Of a DNA stretch of 34,269 nucleotides, positions 15,052 to 21,936 are shown in pieces (the first letter of the stretch is position 1; each line of letters begins with the position of its first letter). The DNA is taken from contig NZ_AUIF01000062.1 of NCBI RefSeq assembly GCF_000423565.1, forward strand, positions 1 through 34,269, in the 5' to 3' direction. Made by a program: the position numbers and the translations under genes. This stretch comes from Runella zeae DSM 19591. GTDB lineage: Bacteria > Bacteroidota > Bacteroidia > Cytophagales > Spirosomataceae. The notes below the pieces were generated by a model. The model was not told the origin of the DNA, did no database searches, and saw only the letters and a program-made list of their open reading frames with translations.

Positions 15052-15288
15052 ATGACACTCGAAGATGTACGCCTGATGTACCATGACGGGGTTATCAAGA
15101 AGAAGGCCCGCTCCGAAATCAAGAAGGATTTTGTTGAGCTTTTTGGGTACTCTACCGACCAGCAATTTACGATGATGATGGCCGTTGGGAGTTCAGAAAT
15201 TCCTACGCCTAAAGAACTGGATTGGCTGATGTCGACCGTTCAGCGGTATCATAATCACTATACAGAGCACCAACTTACTTTCCAATAA
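15052..15288 (+). CDS. First early gene, hypothetical protein
   Basis: A 78-aa protein from ATG 15052. A TTG-initiated extension to 15001 is unlikely because that TTGACA lies in the leader. It is basic and acidic mixed (DGVIKKKARSEIKKDFVELFGYSTDQQF) with no known domain. Its position immediately downstream of the operators is where a Cro- or excisionase-type regulator is usual, but I see no convincing helix-turn-helix. Confidence 0.6.
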   Translation: MTLEDVRLMYHDGVIKKKARSEIKKDFVELFGYSTDQQFTMMMAVGSSEIPTPKELDWLMSTVQRYHNHYTEHQLTFQ

Positions 15289-15290
15289 TC

Positions 15291-15386
15291 ATGTGCGACG
15301 CAATCAGAATGCTCCTAACATTTGTCCTGACATTTTTGGCAGGGTGGTTATTAGCTTCTATAGCTATAGGTAAGAAAAAGCCATGA
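15291..15386 (+). CDS. Tiny membrane protein (31 aa)
   Basis: One hydrophobic helix (MLLTFVLTFLAGWLLASIAIG) precedes a KKKP tail. It starts 2 bp after the previous stop and overlaps the next gene by ATGA. The tight coupling on both sides supports it as a real gene. Confidence 0.55.
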   Translation: MCDAIRMLLTFVLTFLAGWLLASIAIGKKKP

Positions 15387-15586
15387 AACATCCTGACGCT
15401 ACTCTCATCGCTCAGTACCTCCAGACGGTGGTACGTATGGCAGAGCAAAGCTCCGATGTGGTGGCAAGGCGTCACCTCAAGTATGCAGCAGCAAACGTAG
15501 CGGCACACCTTACCGGTGAGGCTGACATGAGTCAAGAGTTTCAGTTTATGATTCTTAAGAACCCTAAACCTCAAGAAAATGTGTAA
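15383..15586 (+). CDS. Hypothetical early protein
   Basis: A 67-aa helical protein (DATLIAQYLQTVVRMAEQSSDVVARRHLKYAA). The family is unrecognised. The start is fixed by the ATGA overlap, and the 3' end overlaps the next gene by 8 bp. Confidence 0.6.
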   Translation: MKHPDATLIAQYLQTVVRMAEQSSDVVARRHLKYAAANVAAHLTGEADMSQEFQFMILKNPKPQENV

Positions 15587-15956
15587 CGGAATCGACGTCT
15601 ATGTATCCAATATTGCCCCTAGGCAACAGGATATATATAAGGAAGCGATGGCGTGGATGGATAGTATGCGAGACCAGCCCGGCAATCGTATCCAACAAGA
15701 AACCCAAATGCGCTTGCTTACTGCTCTACTATGCCGAGGTGGAATCCCGATAGTGGAGTTTTTGGACACCTATTACAGTCAGCTTCATACCCCCCAATCT
15801 ACTACCCCTCCCCCCCCAAGCATAGCCAGTACTGCTGAGGCCAAGCCCGATTTGAGGACTTGCCGAGGCTGCGGCAAGCAATTTTCACAGAAGGCTTTCA
15901 ACGGCCACGGCGAAAGTCGATGCTTAGTCAAGCATGGAAAGGAGGAGCCGAAATGA
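15579..15956 (+). CDS. Early protein with C-terminal zinc-finger-like motif
   Basis: A 125-aa protein. The helical N-terminal half contains MDSMRDQPGNRIQQETQMRLL. A proline-rich linker (TTPPPPS, about residues 74-80) leads to CRGCGKQFSQKAFNGHGESRC (residues 94-114), a CxxC...H...C arrangement able to bind zinc. This suggests nucleic-acid or protein binding. The DNA linker contains a run of eight C residues, a slippage-prone tract. It overlaps both neighbours. Confidence 0.6.
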   Translation: MCNGIDVYVSNIAPRQQDIYKEAMAWMDSMRDQPGNRIQQETQMRLLTALLCRGGIPIVEFLDTYYSQLHTPQSTTPPPPSIASTAEAKPDLRTCRGCGKQFSQKAFNGHGESRCLVKHGKEEPK

Positions 15957-16042
15957 ACCTGGACGTAATTCTTTGGCTCATCATGTTTGTGGTGATATGG
16001 CCTTGGTTAACGCGTGTAAATCCTAAAAAGCCAGAACAATGA
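15953..16042 (+). CDS. Tiny membrane protein (29 aa)
   Basis: MNLDVILWLIMFVVIWPWLTRV followed by a polar tail forms one membrane helix. The start overlaps the upstream stop (ATGA) and is preceded at 7 bp by AAAGGAGG, a strong Shine-Dalgarno site. The stop overlaps the next start by 4 bp. It is the second tiny membrane protein in this operon. Confidence 0.6.
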   Translation: MNLDVILWLIMFVVIWPWLTRVNPKKPEQ

Positions 16043-16257
16043 AAAAGGAGACGATTCCCGTAGAGAGTGTCCGATTTTCGGAAGCACTCATCAAGAAAGT
16101 TGAATCTGCCGCCAAGCCGGTACTCTATTGGCACAAGCAGCTTAGGAAGCCGCATAGCGGCAACTTCTTTGCGCGGCTTCGATATGCGTATGTCTACTAC
16201 CGTTTCAATCGCGCCCAGATACGCTACTTCAATCACCTCTTAACCCGAAAACCATGA
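16039..16257 (+). CDS. Hypothetical basic early protein
   Basis: A 72-aa basic protein rich in Arg, Lys and Tyr (FFARLRYAYVYYRFNRAQIRYF). The family is unknown, and DNA or RNA binding is conceivable from charge only. Both ends overlap neighbours by 4 bp. Its last codons form part of a 22-bp repeat also found before the gene at 16690. Confidence 0.55.
   Translation: MKKETIPVESVRFSEALIKKVESAAKPVLYWHKQLRKPHSGNFFARLRYAYVYYRFNRAQIRYFNHLLTRKP
16236..16257 (+). repeat. 22-bp direct repeat at a start codon, copy 1
   Basis: Exact copy of 16672-16693. Both end in the start codon of the following gene (core CTTAACCCGAAAACCATG). In this copy the sequence also encodes the tail of the preceding gene. Confidence 0.8.
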
Positions 16258-16679
16258 GTTGGTACCAAGGTAAATTCTCATATCAACAGGAGCAGGAAAA
16301 TGGCTCCCTCAAAAACCTCTCCGAAACCTACCTTTTGGAGGCATTCAGTTACACCGATGCCGAAGCTCGTATGTACGAAATCGCGGAAGAAAACGCCATC
16401 CGAGACTATGCTATCAAGGCACTCACCCCGATTAAACTCTCTGATGTATTTCATGAGGAAAAAGGAGAGTACTGGTACCTGATAAGGATGTACTACATCT
16501 CAATGGATGAAGTGCGACGTACTGAGAAGAAGATTGTAAGCCAAATGCTCTTGAATGCCGACGACATCAAAGAGGCGATTGAGCGTATTCATGAAAACCT
16601 CAAAACCCTACTCGTACCCTATATCATCGACGCCGTAAAGCAGACCCCCATTTTAGAAGTGTACCCCAAATCCTCTTAA
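16254..16679 (+). CDS. DUF4494 family protein
   Basis: A 141-aa protein matching the DUF4494 pattern throughout: start MSWYQGKFSYQ, ETYLLEAFSYTDAEARMYE (about residues 25-43), WYLIRMYYISMDE, and a C-terminal TPILEVYP. The family is common in Bacteroidota phages and mobile elements, and its function is not known. Length equals the family norm. The 22-bp repeat ends at its start codon. Confidence 0.85.
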   Translation: MSWYQGKFSYQQEQENGSLKNLSETYLLEAFSYTDAEARMYEIAEENAIRDYAIKALTPIKLSDVFHEEKGEYWYLIRMYYISMDEVRRTEKKIVSQMLLNADDIKEAIERIHENLKTLLVPYIIDAVKQTPILEVYPKSS

Positions 16680-16693
16680 CCCGAAAACCATGA
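16672..16693 (+). repeat. 22-bp direct repeat at a start codon, copy 2
   Basis: Second exact copy, here spanning the stop of the DUF4494 gene, a short gap and the ATG at 16690. Recombination between copies would precisely remove or duplicate the DUF4494 gene. Confidence 0.8.
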
Positions 16694-16986
16694 TTCAACT
16701 CAATACAACTGAAGAACAAAACAGGAAAGCTCAAGAAGCCTTAGATGAATTTCGGCAGAAGGTAGGAGCTACAAATGTGATGATTGCCTATACCAAAGGG
16801 GACCCCATCAAAATACATGGAGAAGGAGGTATGAATACAGAGTCTATTGTAGGTATAAGAGGTGCTCTGACGGTCAATTGCCAAGACTTTGAGACCCATG
16901 TGACAATATTAAACTTTGTTTTGGACATCTACCGTCGACATTTTCCAGAGGTTTATATGTGCTGTATGAATAAACTTTTCCCCTAA
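16690..16986 (+). CDS. Hypothetical early protein
   Basis: A 98-aa protein with an N-terminal helix (EEQNRKAQEALDEFRQKVGA) and a compact C-terminus ending YMCCMNKLFP. The family is unrecognised. It is the last gene before the structured intergenic region, which starts right after its stop. Confidence 0.55.
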   Translation: MIQLNTTEEQNRKAQEALDEFRQKVGATNVMIAYTKGDPIKIHGEGGMNTESIVGIRGALTVNCQDFETHVTILNFVLDIYRRHFPEVYMCCMNKLFP

Positions 16987-16987
16987 C

Positions 16988-17058
16988 CACTGGACATTCT
17001 TTAGAGGTTTAGGTTTTTTCCACTCTCGCACCTACTTAGGTGCTCAGAGTGTCCGGTG
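16988..17058 (+). ncRNA. Structured RNA candidate upstream of a tRNA-like element
   Basis: CACTGGACATTCT (16988-17000) pairs along all 13 positions, two of them G-U, with AGAGTGTCCGGTG (17046-17058). Inside lies a second perfect hairpin, GCACCT/AGGTGC (17028-17033 with 17038-17043, 4-nt loop). There is no coding capacity. It could be a processing stem, a regulator of the downstream initiator gene, or part of a larger RNA that includes the tRNA-like element. Confidence 0.4.
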
Positions 17059-17073
17059 AAGAGGATGAGTAAG

Positions 17074-17145
17074 TCTCCTGTAGTGTAATGGTAACACACC
17101 CACGCCACAGGGAAAGTACTGGTTCGAGTCCAGTCAGGAGACCCA
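17074..17145 (+). tRNA. tRNA-like element with shortened anticodon arm
   Basis: The acceptor stem TCTCCTG/CAGGAGA is a perfect 7 bp. Then come T8 A9, D stem GTGT/ACAC with loop AATGGTA, T stem ACTGG/CCAGT with loop TTCGAGT, an unpaired C, and encoded CCA (17143-17145). All are in standard positions. Only 20 nt separate the D and T arms where 23 or more are normal. The best anticodon stem is 3 bp (CCC/GGG, 17099-17101 and 17110-17112) around ACGCCACA, without U33. No anticodon can be assigned. It is either a degenerate phage tRNA or a tRNA mimic. Confidence 0.55.
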
Positions 17146-17171
17146 ACGAGGACGCCAGTCCACAAAGCTCT

Positions 17172-17206
17172 TAGGTGGGGTAACGCCCACCTATAGGGTA
17201 TTTTTT
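17172..17206 (+). terminator. Terminator after the tRNA-like element
   Basis: Stem TAGGTGGG (17172-17179) pairs with CCCACCTA (17186-17193), followed at 17201 by six T residues. It likely releases the RNA carrying the tRNA-like element. The initiator gene starts 22 bp later. Confidence 0.65.
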
Positions 17207-17227
17207 GACCTTATTTTTAGTAAAAAC

Positions 17228-18646
17228 ATGAATTACACGCCCCAAATCAACTATCACGAAGCCGTAAAACGCTGGTGTAAGCGAGTCGAAGAGTACAACA
17301 ATCAGTGTGCCAGCGTCAGCTATCAAAGGCAAATCAAGCTAAACGGTGATGTCATTGAGCGTACCATTACCCGCAAAAAAGGCACCATCAAGGCCGCTGT
17401 CAAGGCTACGGGGATGCACCTCATTGCCCAGTATGCTGAGGCTTGGGCCAATGCCAACCGCCACCACCACAACATGGCTCACCCTGATGATGTATATCTA
17501 CGTACCAATCGCGTCGAGATTGGAGAGCGGCTCCAGCGGTCGCCGCGTAGTGTATACGATCACGTCCAAAAGCTCATCGAAGTGGGGCTGATTTCGAAGT
17601 ACATATTTTGCGGCCGTCAGCACAGCTACCGCCTGTGGATATCTCCCCAAATCCTGTTTGGCGAAAAAAGCGAAAAGGCCGAAAAAATCGTTTCAAAAGC
17701 CTCAAAAAGCCCTCTTTCCGTATCAGTACGGCAAAATTTGCCGCCTTCTGATATTTCACAGAAACAACCTTCAACTACAATAATAGCGGTAGATAGTGGA
17801 AAAACACGGAAACAACAACACGGAAACAACGAGGATCCGCACAGTCTGGCTCAAAATGCCAACAAACCAGCAAATTCGAAGCCTAGCACGGAAACAAGAC
17901 AGCCGGGGGGGCGCGGCGGCGATTTTCTGCCCCCTGTGGATAACACTGCTCCCTATGCGAAATTTCTGCGACTGCCCGCCTATTTCAAAACCCTGAGCTT
18001 AAACTTTTGGCTGTTGGCTCGCACCACCCTCTACCCTGGCAAACAATTCAGCGACCATGACAACAACGAAGCAGTACTGGCCATTGTAGAAGGGGTTTTT
18101 GGAGGTTTTCGGGTCAATATGACTGATAGAGAGTGGGATAATTACTACAACGAACTCGTCCAACGAGTCAACATGGCGAGTGATTGGTTCCACCAAAACC
18201 CCCACCGACACCCTGACCTACCCTATCAGGCTGGCCGCAAAATGGGATACTTCGACCCTCTCAATCACTTTGGATTTTCAACTACGGCGACGTGGCTCGA
18301 AAAAGATAAGCTCCGAAAACGTAAAAATCGCGTCGAATACCTGCTCAATGCCGCTCGTATCGATTTTGAGAACTTGGCCGCTGGAAAACCTCGTGCCAAA
18401 CACATCGAAAAAAATGAGCTCCAGCTATTTGTGTATTACCAAAACCTCGCCAAGCCCTATGGCCAAGACGTAGTTGAGCGATTTTGTGAACAATATCTCA
18501 AGCAAAAAGCCAACAACTTCCGACCCGCCAAACGCAATACCATCACGATTCGGGCCCAAAAAGCGGCCGACAAAAAAACGGCTCATGTGGTGTACGTAGA
18601 ATCTTGGATGAACGAAATGGGCGAAGGCTTTTACTCTGACCTCTAA
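17228..18646 (+). CDS. Replication initiator-like protein with winged helix domain
   Basis: A 472-aa protein. The N-terminal region (about residues 60-135) has a winged-helix pattern (RTNRVEIGERLQRSPRSVYDH, then VQKLIEVGLISKY with a basic wing GRQHSYRLWI). Residues 145-240 are a disordered Ser/Gln/Asn-rich linker, followed by a helical C-terminal domain (about 240-472). This recalls phage initiators of the lambda O type: DNA-binding N-terminus, linker, helicase-loader-contacting C-terminus. The linker-coding DNA carries iteron-like repeats. A clamp gene follows downstream. Family membership is inferred from architecture. Confidence 0.65.
   Translation: MNYTPQINYHEAVKRWCKRVEEYNNQCASVSYQRQIKLNGDVIERTITRKKGTIKAAVKATGMHLIAQYAEAWANANRHHHNMAHPDDVYLRTNRVEIGERLQRSPRSVYDHVQKLIEVGLISKYIFCGRQHSYRLWISPQILFGEKSEKAEKIVSKASKSPLSVSVRQNLPPSDISQKQPSTTIIAVDSGKTRKQQHGNNEDPHSLAQNANKPANSKPSTETRQPGGRGGDFLPPVDNTAPYAKFLRLPAYFKTLSLNFWLLARTTLYPGKQFSDHDNNEAVLAIVEGVFGGFRVNMTDREWDNYYNELVQRVNMASDWFHQNPHRHPDLPYQAGRKMGYFDPLNHFGFSTTATWLEKDKLRKRKNRVEYLLNAARIDFENLAAGKPRAKHIEKNELQLFVYYQNLAKPYGQDVVERFCEQYLKQKANNFRPAKRNTITIRAQKAADKKTAHVVYVESWMNEMGEGFYSDL
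17757..17898 (+). repeat. Iteron-like repeats inside the initiator gene; candidate replication origin
   Basis: CACAGAAACAAC (17757), CACGGAAACAAC (17805 and 17819) and CACGGAAACAAG (17887) are direct 12-bp repeats within the linker-coding segment. Relative to the reading frame they start at positions 2, 2, 1 and 3 of the codon, so all three frames are used. The conserved object is therefore DNA rather than peptide. The region between the first two is AT-rich. Lambda O iterons lie in the same relative place. Confidence 0.5.
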
Positions 18647-18665
18647 CTAAAACCACCATACTCTC

Positions 18666-18974
18666 ATGCCTCAACTCACCGAAGAAAAACGCAAGGCTCA
18701 AAAGTACTATGCCACGCGGGCCATTGCAGTAAGATTCACCAATCAGCGCCCAGGCGAAAGAAGCAAATGGTTTTTTGATAACCAATATGTGTACAAACTC
18801 AAACGCCTCAATGGATATGGCCCTACGTATTGGGAAAATCACTTCAAAGATTACCTGAAGCGAAACTCTGCCCTTGTGTTGGAAGCATCACTTCACGATG
18901 TGAGCCAAGTATCTGACCTCACTTCAGAAAATAGAATCGCTCAGCTGGTCACCAACGGGCATTTTCTATTCTAA
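18666..18974 (+). CDS. Hypothetical basic protein
   Basis: A 102-aa protein with a basic first half (KRKAQKYYATRAIAVRFTNQRPGERSKWFF) and no recognised family. It follows the initiator by 19 bp and is closed by a terminator-like hairpin. Confidence 0.6.
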   Translation: MPQLTEEKRKAQKYYATRAIAVRFTNQRPGERSKWFFDNQYVYKLKRLNGYGPTYWENHFKDYLKRNSALVLEASLHDVSQVSDLTSENRIAQLVTNGHFLF

Positions 18975-18976
18975 CA

Positions 18977-19010
18977 AAAAACCCCTGCACAGTGCAAGTG
19001 TGCAGGGGGC
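18977..19010. terminator. Hairpin before the sliding clamp gene
   Basis: CCCCTGCAC (18982-18990) pairs with GTGCAGGGG (19000-19008), flanked by an A tract upstream and, 8 bp downstream, a T8 run. It would attenuate transcription between the initiator and clamp genes. The clamp start at 19048 lies beyond the hairpin. Confidence 0.6.
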
Positions 19011-19047
19011 AAAAATGATTTTTTTTCACTATAAACCTGACAAATAT

Positions 19048-20211
19048 ATGCAAACTGATCGGAAATTCACAATCTCCCAAAGCGAGCTGCACCGCTTGCT
19101 CAACCTCGTCAAGCACGCCGTAGCGGCCAAACCGATTGTACCTATTTACGAGTTCTTGAAAATCGACGTCCGAACTTCAGCTCGCTACATCACCGTCACT
19201 GCCTCCAACGACGTGAACATGATTCAAGCTCGCTCGGCCGACGATAGCATCGAGGAGCAAAAGGACTTTCCTTTTTCGATGTGTGTTCCGGCCAAGACGC
19301 TCATCAGTCTTGTGGCCTTGCTCCCTGCGGAGCCTATTACATTTGTTTATACGGCTCATAATCGCAAACTGAAAATTGAGTGTGCCGAAAACAACTACGA
19401 TTTTGGCTGCCAGAACCCCGACGATTTTCCAGACTTCCCCAAACTGCAAAGCAAAGCCGTCTCCTTCCAGCTCGATAGCGAAGTACTCACCTCCGCGATC
19501 AGCTACGCTGCTTATGCGATAGCAAATAACCCAGACAAAATGAATTTAACGGGCATGTTCATTGGAGCGGCTAAAAATAAGCTGACAATATCGAGTTGCG
19601 ACGGTCGGAAGTTGGTACGCTACATACGAAACGACGTCGTCATTGATCACGACGTCAGTATGTTGATCCCTAAAGCGGGAGTTTCGGTATTGCAAAAAAT
19701 ACTCCCCAAAAACGAAACGATAACCCTCGCGGCTTCGGCGCAACGTGTGATTGTGAGTAGTGATATGTTTCTATTTTCGACGCTTCAGATTAAGGCGACT
19801 TACCCCAACATAGAGAGCGTGATTCAATTTAGCAGTGCCACCCAAAAAATCAATTTTCAGGTAAGTCAACTAAATGATGCCCTCACTAGGATCCACTTAC
19901 TCGCCGAATCAGATACCCCCTACGTCACCTTCATCCTTGTACCAGACCGCTGTATCATAACCACCGAAGACATGAGCCGTGGCCGGGCTGCAACGGAACG
20001 ATTTAGCCTGAGCCACACAGTTACCGAAAAAGTGTGTTTTCTGCTACTAGATTTGGAAACAATGCTGGCCAATATTCCTGGACATGCCAAGGAGCTTACG
20101 CTTTCAATGGAAGCATCGAACAAAGCGGTATACTTCACGCCCACCGCTCCCCAAGACGGCGAAGACCTGCTCATTCTTGTTTTACCTTATCTCACTAATG
20201 TATATGCCTAA
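19048..20211 (+). CDS. dnaN: DNA polymerase III sliding clamp (beta subunit), phage-encoded
   Basis: A 387-aa protein, close to the usual 366-375 aa. Start chosen at ATG 19048, because FTISQSELHRLLNLVKHAV aligns with the normal clamp N-terminus. The ATG at 19015 and GTG at 19000 would add residues from the terminator region. Clamp features include the three repeated domains, FPFSMCVPAKTLISLVALLP, the NYDFGCQNPDDFPDFP segment, TGMFIGAAKNKLTISSCDGRKL, and a C-terminal ILVLPYL matching the conserved clamp tail. It would tether the polymerase at phage forks or redirect clamp-binding host proteins. The cellular copy is expected elsewhere, so this is a second, element-borne clamp. Confidence 0.85.
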   Translation: MQTDRKFTISQSELHRLLNLVKHAVAAKPIVPIYEFLKIDVRTSARYITVTASNDVNMIQARSADDSIEEQKDFPFSMCVPAKTLISLVALLPAEPITFVYTAHNRKLKIECAENNYDFGCQNPDDFPDFPKLQSKAVSFQLDSEVLTSAISYAAYAIANNPDKMNLTGMFIGAAKNKLTISSCDGRKLVRYIRNDVVIDHDVSMLIPKAGVSVLQKILPKNETITLAASAQRVIVSSDMFLFSTLQIKATYPNIESVIQFSSATQKINFQVSQLNDALTRIHLLAESDTPYVTFILVPDRCIITTEDMSRGRAATERFSLSHTVTEKVCFLLLDLETMLANIPGHAKELTLSMEASNKAVYFTPTAPQDGEDLLILVLPYLTNVYA

Positions 20212-20560
20212 GTACGAATTCAACGACTCCGGTGTCTGCATCAACCCGCAGGTGCCATTTCAGATTCAGAATGAGGGTTGCGCACTAAAAATATCCATTG
20301 CTGAGCATGATGACAAATGGGGGTACGGCTACCATGCTGAAATTCTGTTTGGGAGTTGTGCTGGATGCGGTATGGGAGTTGCTGAAAAGTACTGCCACTA
20401 TCAGACCGAAAAAGAAGTCCTCATCGCTGTAACGGATAGAGTAGCAGAATGGATTAAGCATACTCAAGCTAATCAGGAGCCGCAGTACCGGTACAAGTTT
20501 TCTTGTTTCAAATCCTTTTGGGAATACCACGAATCTCTCCGCCAACTTTCAATTTTCTAA
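20204..20560 (+). CDS. Hypothetical protein with Cys-rich motif
   Basis: A 118-aa protein. The start at 20204 overlaps the clamp gene by 8 bp. A longer upstream ORF in that frame is only a shadow of the clamp. GSCAGCGMGV (about residues 50-59) with nearby Cys and His (KYCHYQ) may bind metal. It is coupled to dnaN. Confidence 0.6.
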   Translation: MPKYEFNDSGVCINPQVPFQIQNEGCALKISIAEHDDKWGYGYHAEILFGSCAGCGMGVAEKYCHYQTEKEVLIAVTDRVAEWIKHTQANQEPQYRYKFSCFKSFWEYHESLRQLSIF

Positions 20561-20564
20561 AAAC

Positions 20565-20870
20565 ATGTACAAGCATTTTCATTCCTGCTGCAAAGCCCCC
20601 AGTGATATACTTACGATGCTGATCAACACCTTCAAAACCGAGATTAGCGAAAAAGTATATTACTCTCCAGACCTTAATTTTGAGCATCTCCGCGAAAGGC
20701 TAGAACTTGATTGTTATGTGATACTAGCCAAGTATCCAGATATTCACAAAGAGACAAAAATCAAGCTCAAGCAGCTTGACTCCACGGTCCATATCGATAT
20801 CATCCACAACACTAAGGAGCGTACAGCGGTACTCGGCACCTTTGTTTTTCAGAAAGGAGGTGAATCATGA
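20565..20870 (+). CDS. Hypothetical early protein
   Basis: A 101-aa mixed alpha/beta protein with an N-terminal HFHSCC motif and a C-terminus KGGES. The last codons double as the strong Shine-Dalgarno site of the next gene. The family is unrecognised. Confidence 0.55.
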   Translation: MYKHFHSCCKAPSDILTMLINTFKTEISEKVYYSPDLNFEHLRERLELDCYVILAKYPDIHKETKIKLKQLDSTVHIDIIHNTKERTAVLGTFVFQKGGES

Positions 20871-21244
20871 ATAATACCATGATTTCATTCACAAGCATTA
20901 AGGATAAAACTGTGATAATTGACGCTACTGATATTGAATCAATCAATCACTGGACGGATGGCTTTAGAGAATTTGGCTCAAGAGTCGTCACGAAATCTGG
21001 CAGCACCTATCTCTTAAAAGATGATGTCCATAATGTAGAAAACGCTGTCATAGAGACACTCAAAAAAGTAGTGAATGCTCAACCATATGACCCGTACCTT
21101 ACCCTACGTGATCAGTTTGCGATGGCAGCTCTACCAGCCCTAATAAACAAATATGGTAAAGTGCCACTGTCTGCAAAATGGGCTTACGAAGTGGCCGACG
21201 ATATGATGGCCGCTCGTTCAAAAAAGGAAGGAGGTGAGGTATGA
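20867..21244 (+). CDS. Early phage protein with RDQFA-MAA type C-terminal motif
   Basis: A 125-aa protein. The N-terminal part (TVIIDATDIESI...VVTKSGSTYLLKDDVHNVENAV) resembles small beta-rich FlbD-like modules. The C-terminus LTLRDQFAMAALPALI...AKWAYEVADDMMAAR matches a motif frequent in phage early proteins (RDxFA..AM...AY..AD.M). Function is unknown. It has ATGA overlaps on both sides, and AAAGGAGGTGA precedes the start at 6 bp. Confidence 0.65.
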   Translation: MNNTMISFTSIKDKTVIIDATDIESINHWTDGFREFGSRVVTKSGSTYLLKDDVHNVENAVIETLKKVVNAQPYDPYLTLRDQFAMAALPALINKYGKVPLSAKWAYEVADDMMAARSKKEGGEV

Positions 21245-21555
21245 ATAACCAATTAGCCACCGACGGCAAATCGCCTGTTCGTTTGTATTGTGAGCCTTAT
21301 ATTTCAAGTAGGCATAGACATAATTATTTGAAATATACTTTTCATGGTTGCTTAGATATACAAGCAACTTATTGGAAGTCTTATTTAAACGATGAAACTG
21401 AGTTAGTAATTGACACAAGAAAACTTGGGGGTTCATTTGAAAAGATAGATAACATTAAATTGTCTTACGAAGAATTTTTAGAATTCGTTAACCAAAAACT
21501 ATCATGTTTTGGCGTATTTATAAAAAATACTAGCTCAAATACAGGAAGGAGGTGA
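21241..21555 (+). CDS. Hypothetical AT-rich early protein
   Basis: A 104-aa protein with more AT-rich codons than its neighbours, suggesting separate acquisition. It has a C-terminal helix (YEEFLEFVNQKLSCFGVF) and ends TGRR. The start is preceded at 6 bp by AAGGAGGTGA. The family is unrecognised. Confidence 0.55.
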   Translation: MNNQLATDGKSPVRLYCEPYISSRHRHNYLKYTFHGCLDIQATYWKSYLNDETELVIDTRKLGGSFEKIDNIKLSYEEFLEFVNQKLSCFGVFIKNTSSNTGRR

Positions 21556-21558
21556 ATC

Positions 21559-21936
21559 ATGATACGACTTTCCATCATTACTCAAGATAAATTCGTCACC
21601 CTCGGCGTCAACGCCCTCGCCTCTTTCATCGAAGCTGGAGGAACTCACAAAATCAACACAATCCAAGTGATTGATGATGAGTTTCTGAAGATAGCTGAAG
21701 CAATGAAAACCTTCCATTATGGCTTTACGGCAGATTTTAAGGTGGAGTTTTTGAAGATTTTGCAAGACCACAAAGGGCAACAATGCCTCATCACCACTGA
21801 CTGGATATACAAACGCGCTTCGCCTAAGACAGACTACTTGATGCGACTGGTGGAGAAACTTAACAAGGGGGAACCCTTGACCGAAGCTGAAGCAGAAAAA
21901 ATTTGGGGGAGAGTCAAGAAAGGGGGTGAAGTATGA
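21559..21936 (+). CDS. Hypothetical early protein
   Basis: A 125-aa helical protein ending ...KLNKGEPLTEAEAEKIWGRVKKGGEV. The first part (VNALASFIEAGGTHKINTIQV) is unassigned. AAGGAGGTGA precedes the ATG at 6 bp, and the 3' end supplies the next ribosome site. It is 4 bp overlapped with the following gene. Confidence 0.55.
   Translation: MIRLSIITQDKFVTLGVNALASFIEAGGTHKINTIQVIDDEFLKIAEAMKTFHYGFTADFKVEFLKILQDHKGQQCLITTDWIYKRASPKTDYLMRLVEKLNKGEPLTEAEAEKIWGRVKKGGEV

Larger units (their letters stand above)
20853..21930 (+). promoter_or_regulatory. Four near-perfect Shine-Dalgarno sites in successive genes
   Basis: AAAGGAGGTGA (20853), AAGGAGGTGA (21228), AAGGAGGTGA (21546) and AAAGGGGGTGA (21920) each end the purine core exactly 6 bp before the ATGs at 20867, 21241, 21559 and 21933. 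Bacteroidota genes generally lack such sites. Each one also encodes the C-terminus of the upstream protein, GGES, GGEV, GRR or GGEV. Confidence 0.8.

Noticed and set aside
20084-20203. Upstream extension of the Cys-rich protein gene
   Set aside because: It lies entirely in the alternative frame of the clamp gene; the ATG at 20204 gives a sensible overlap.
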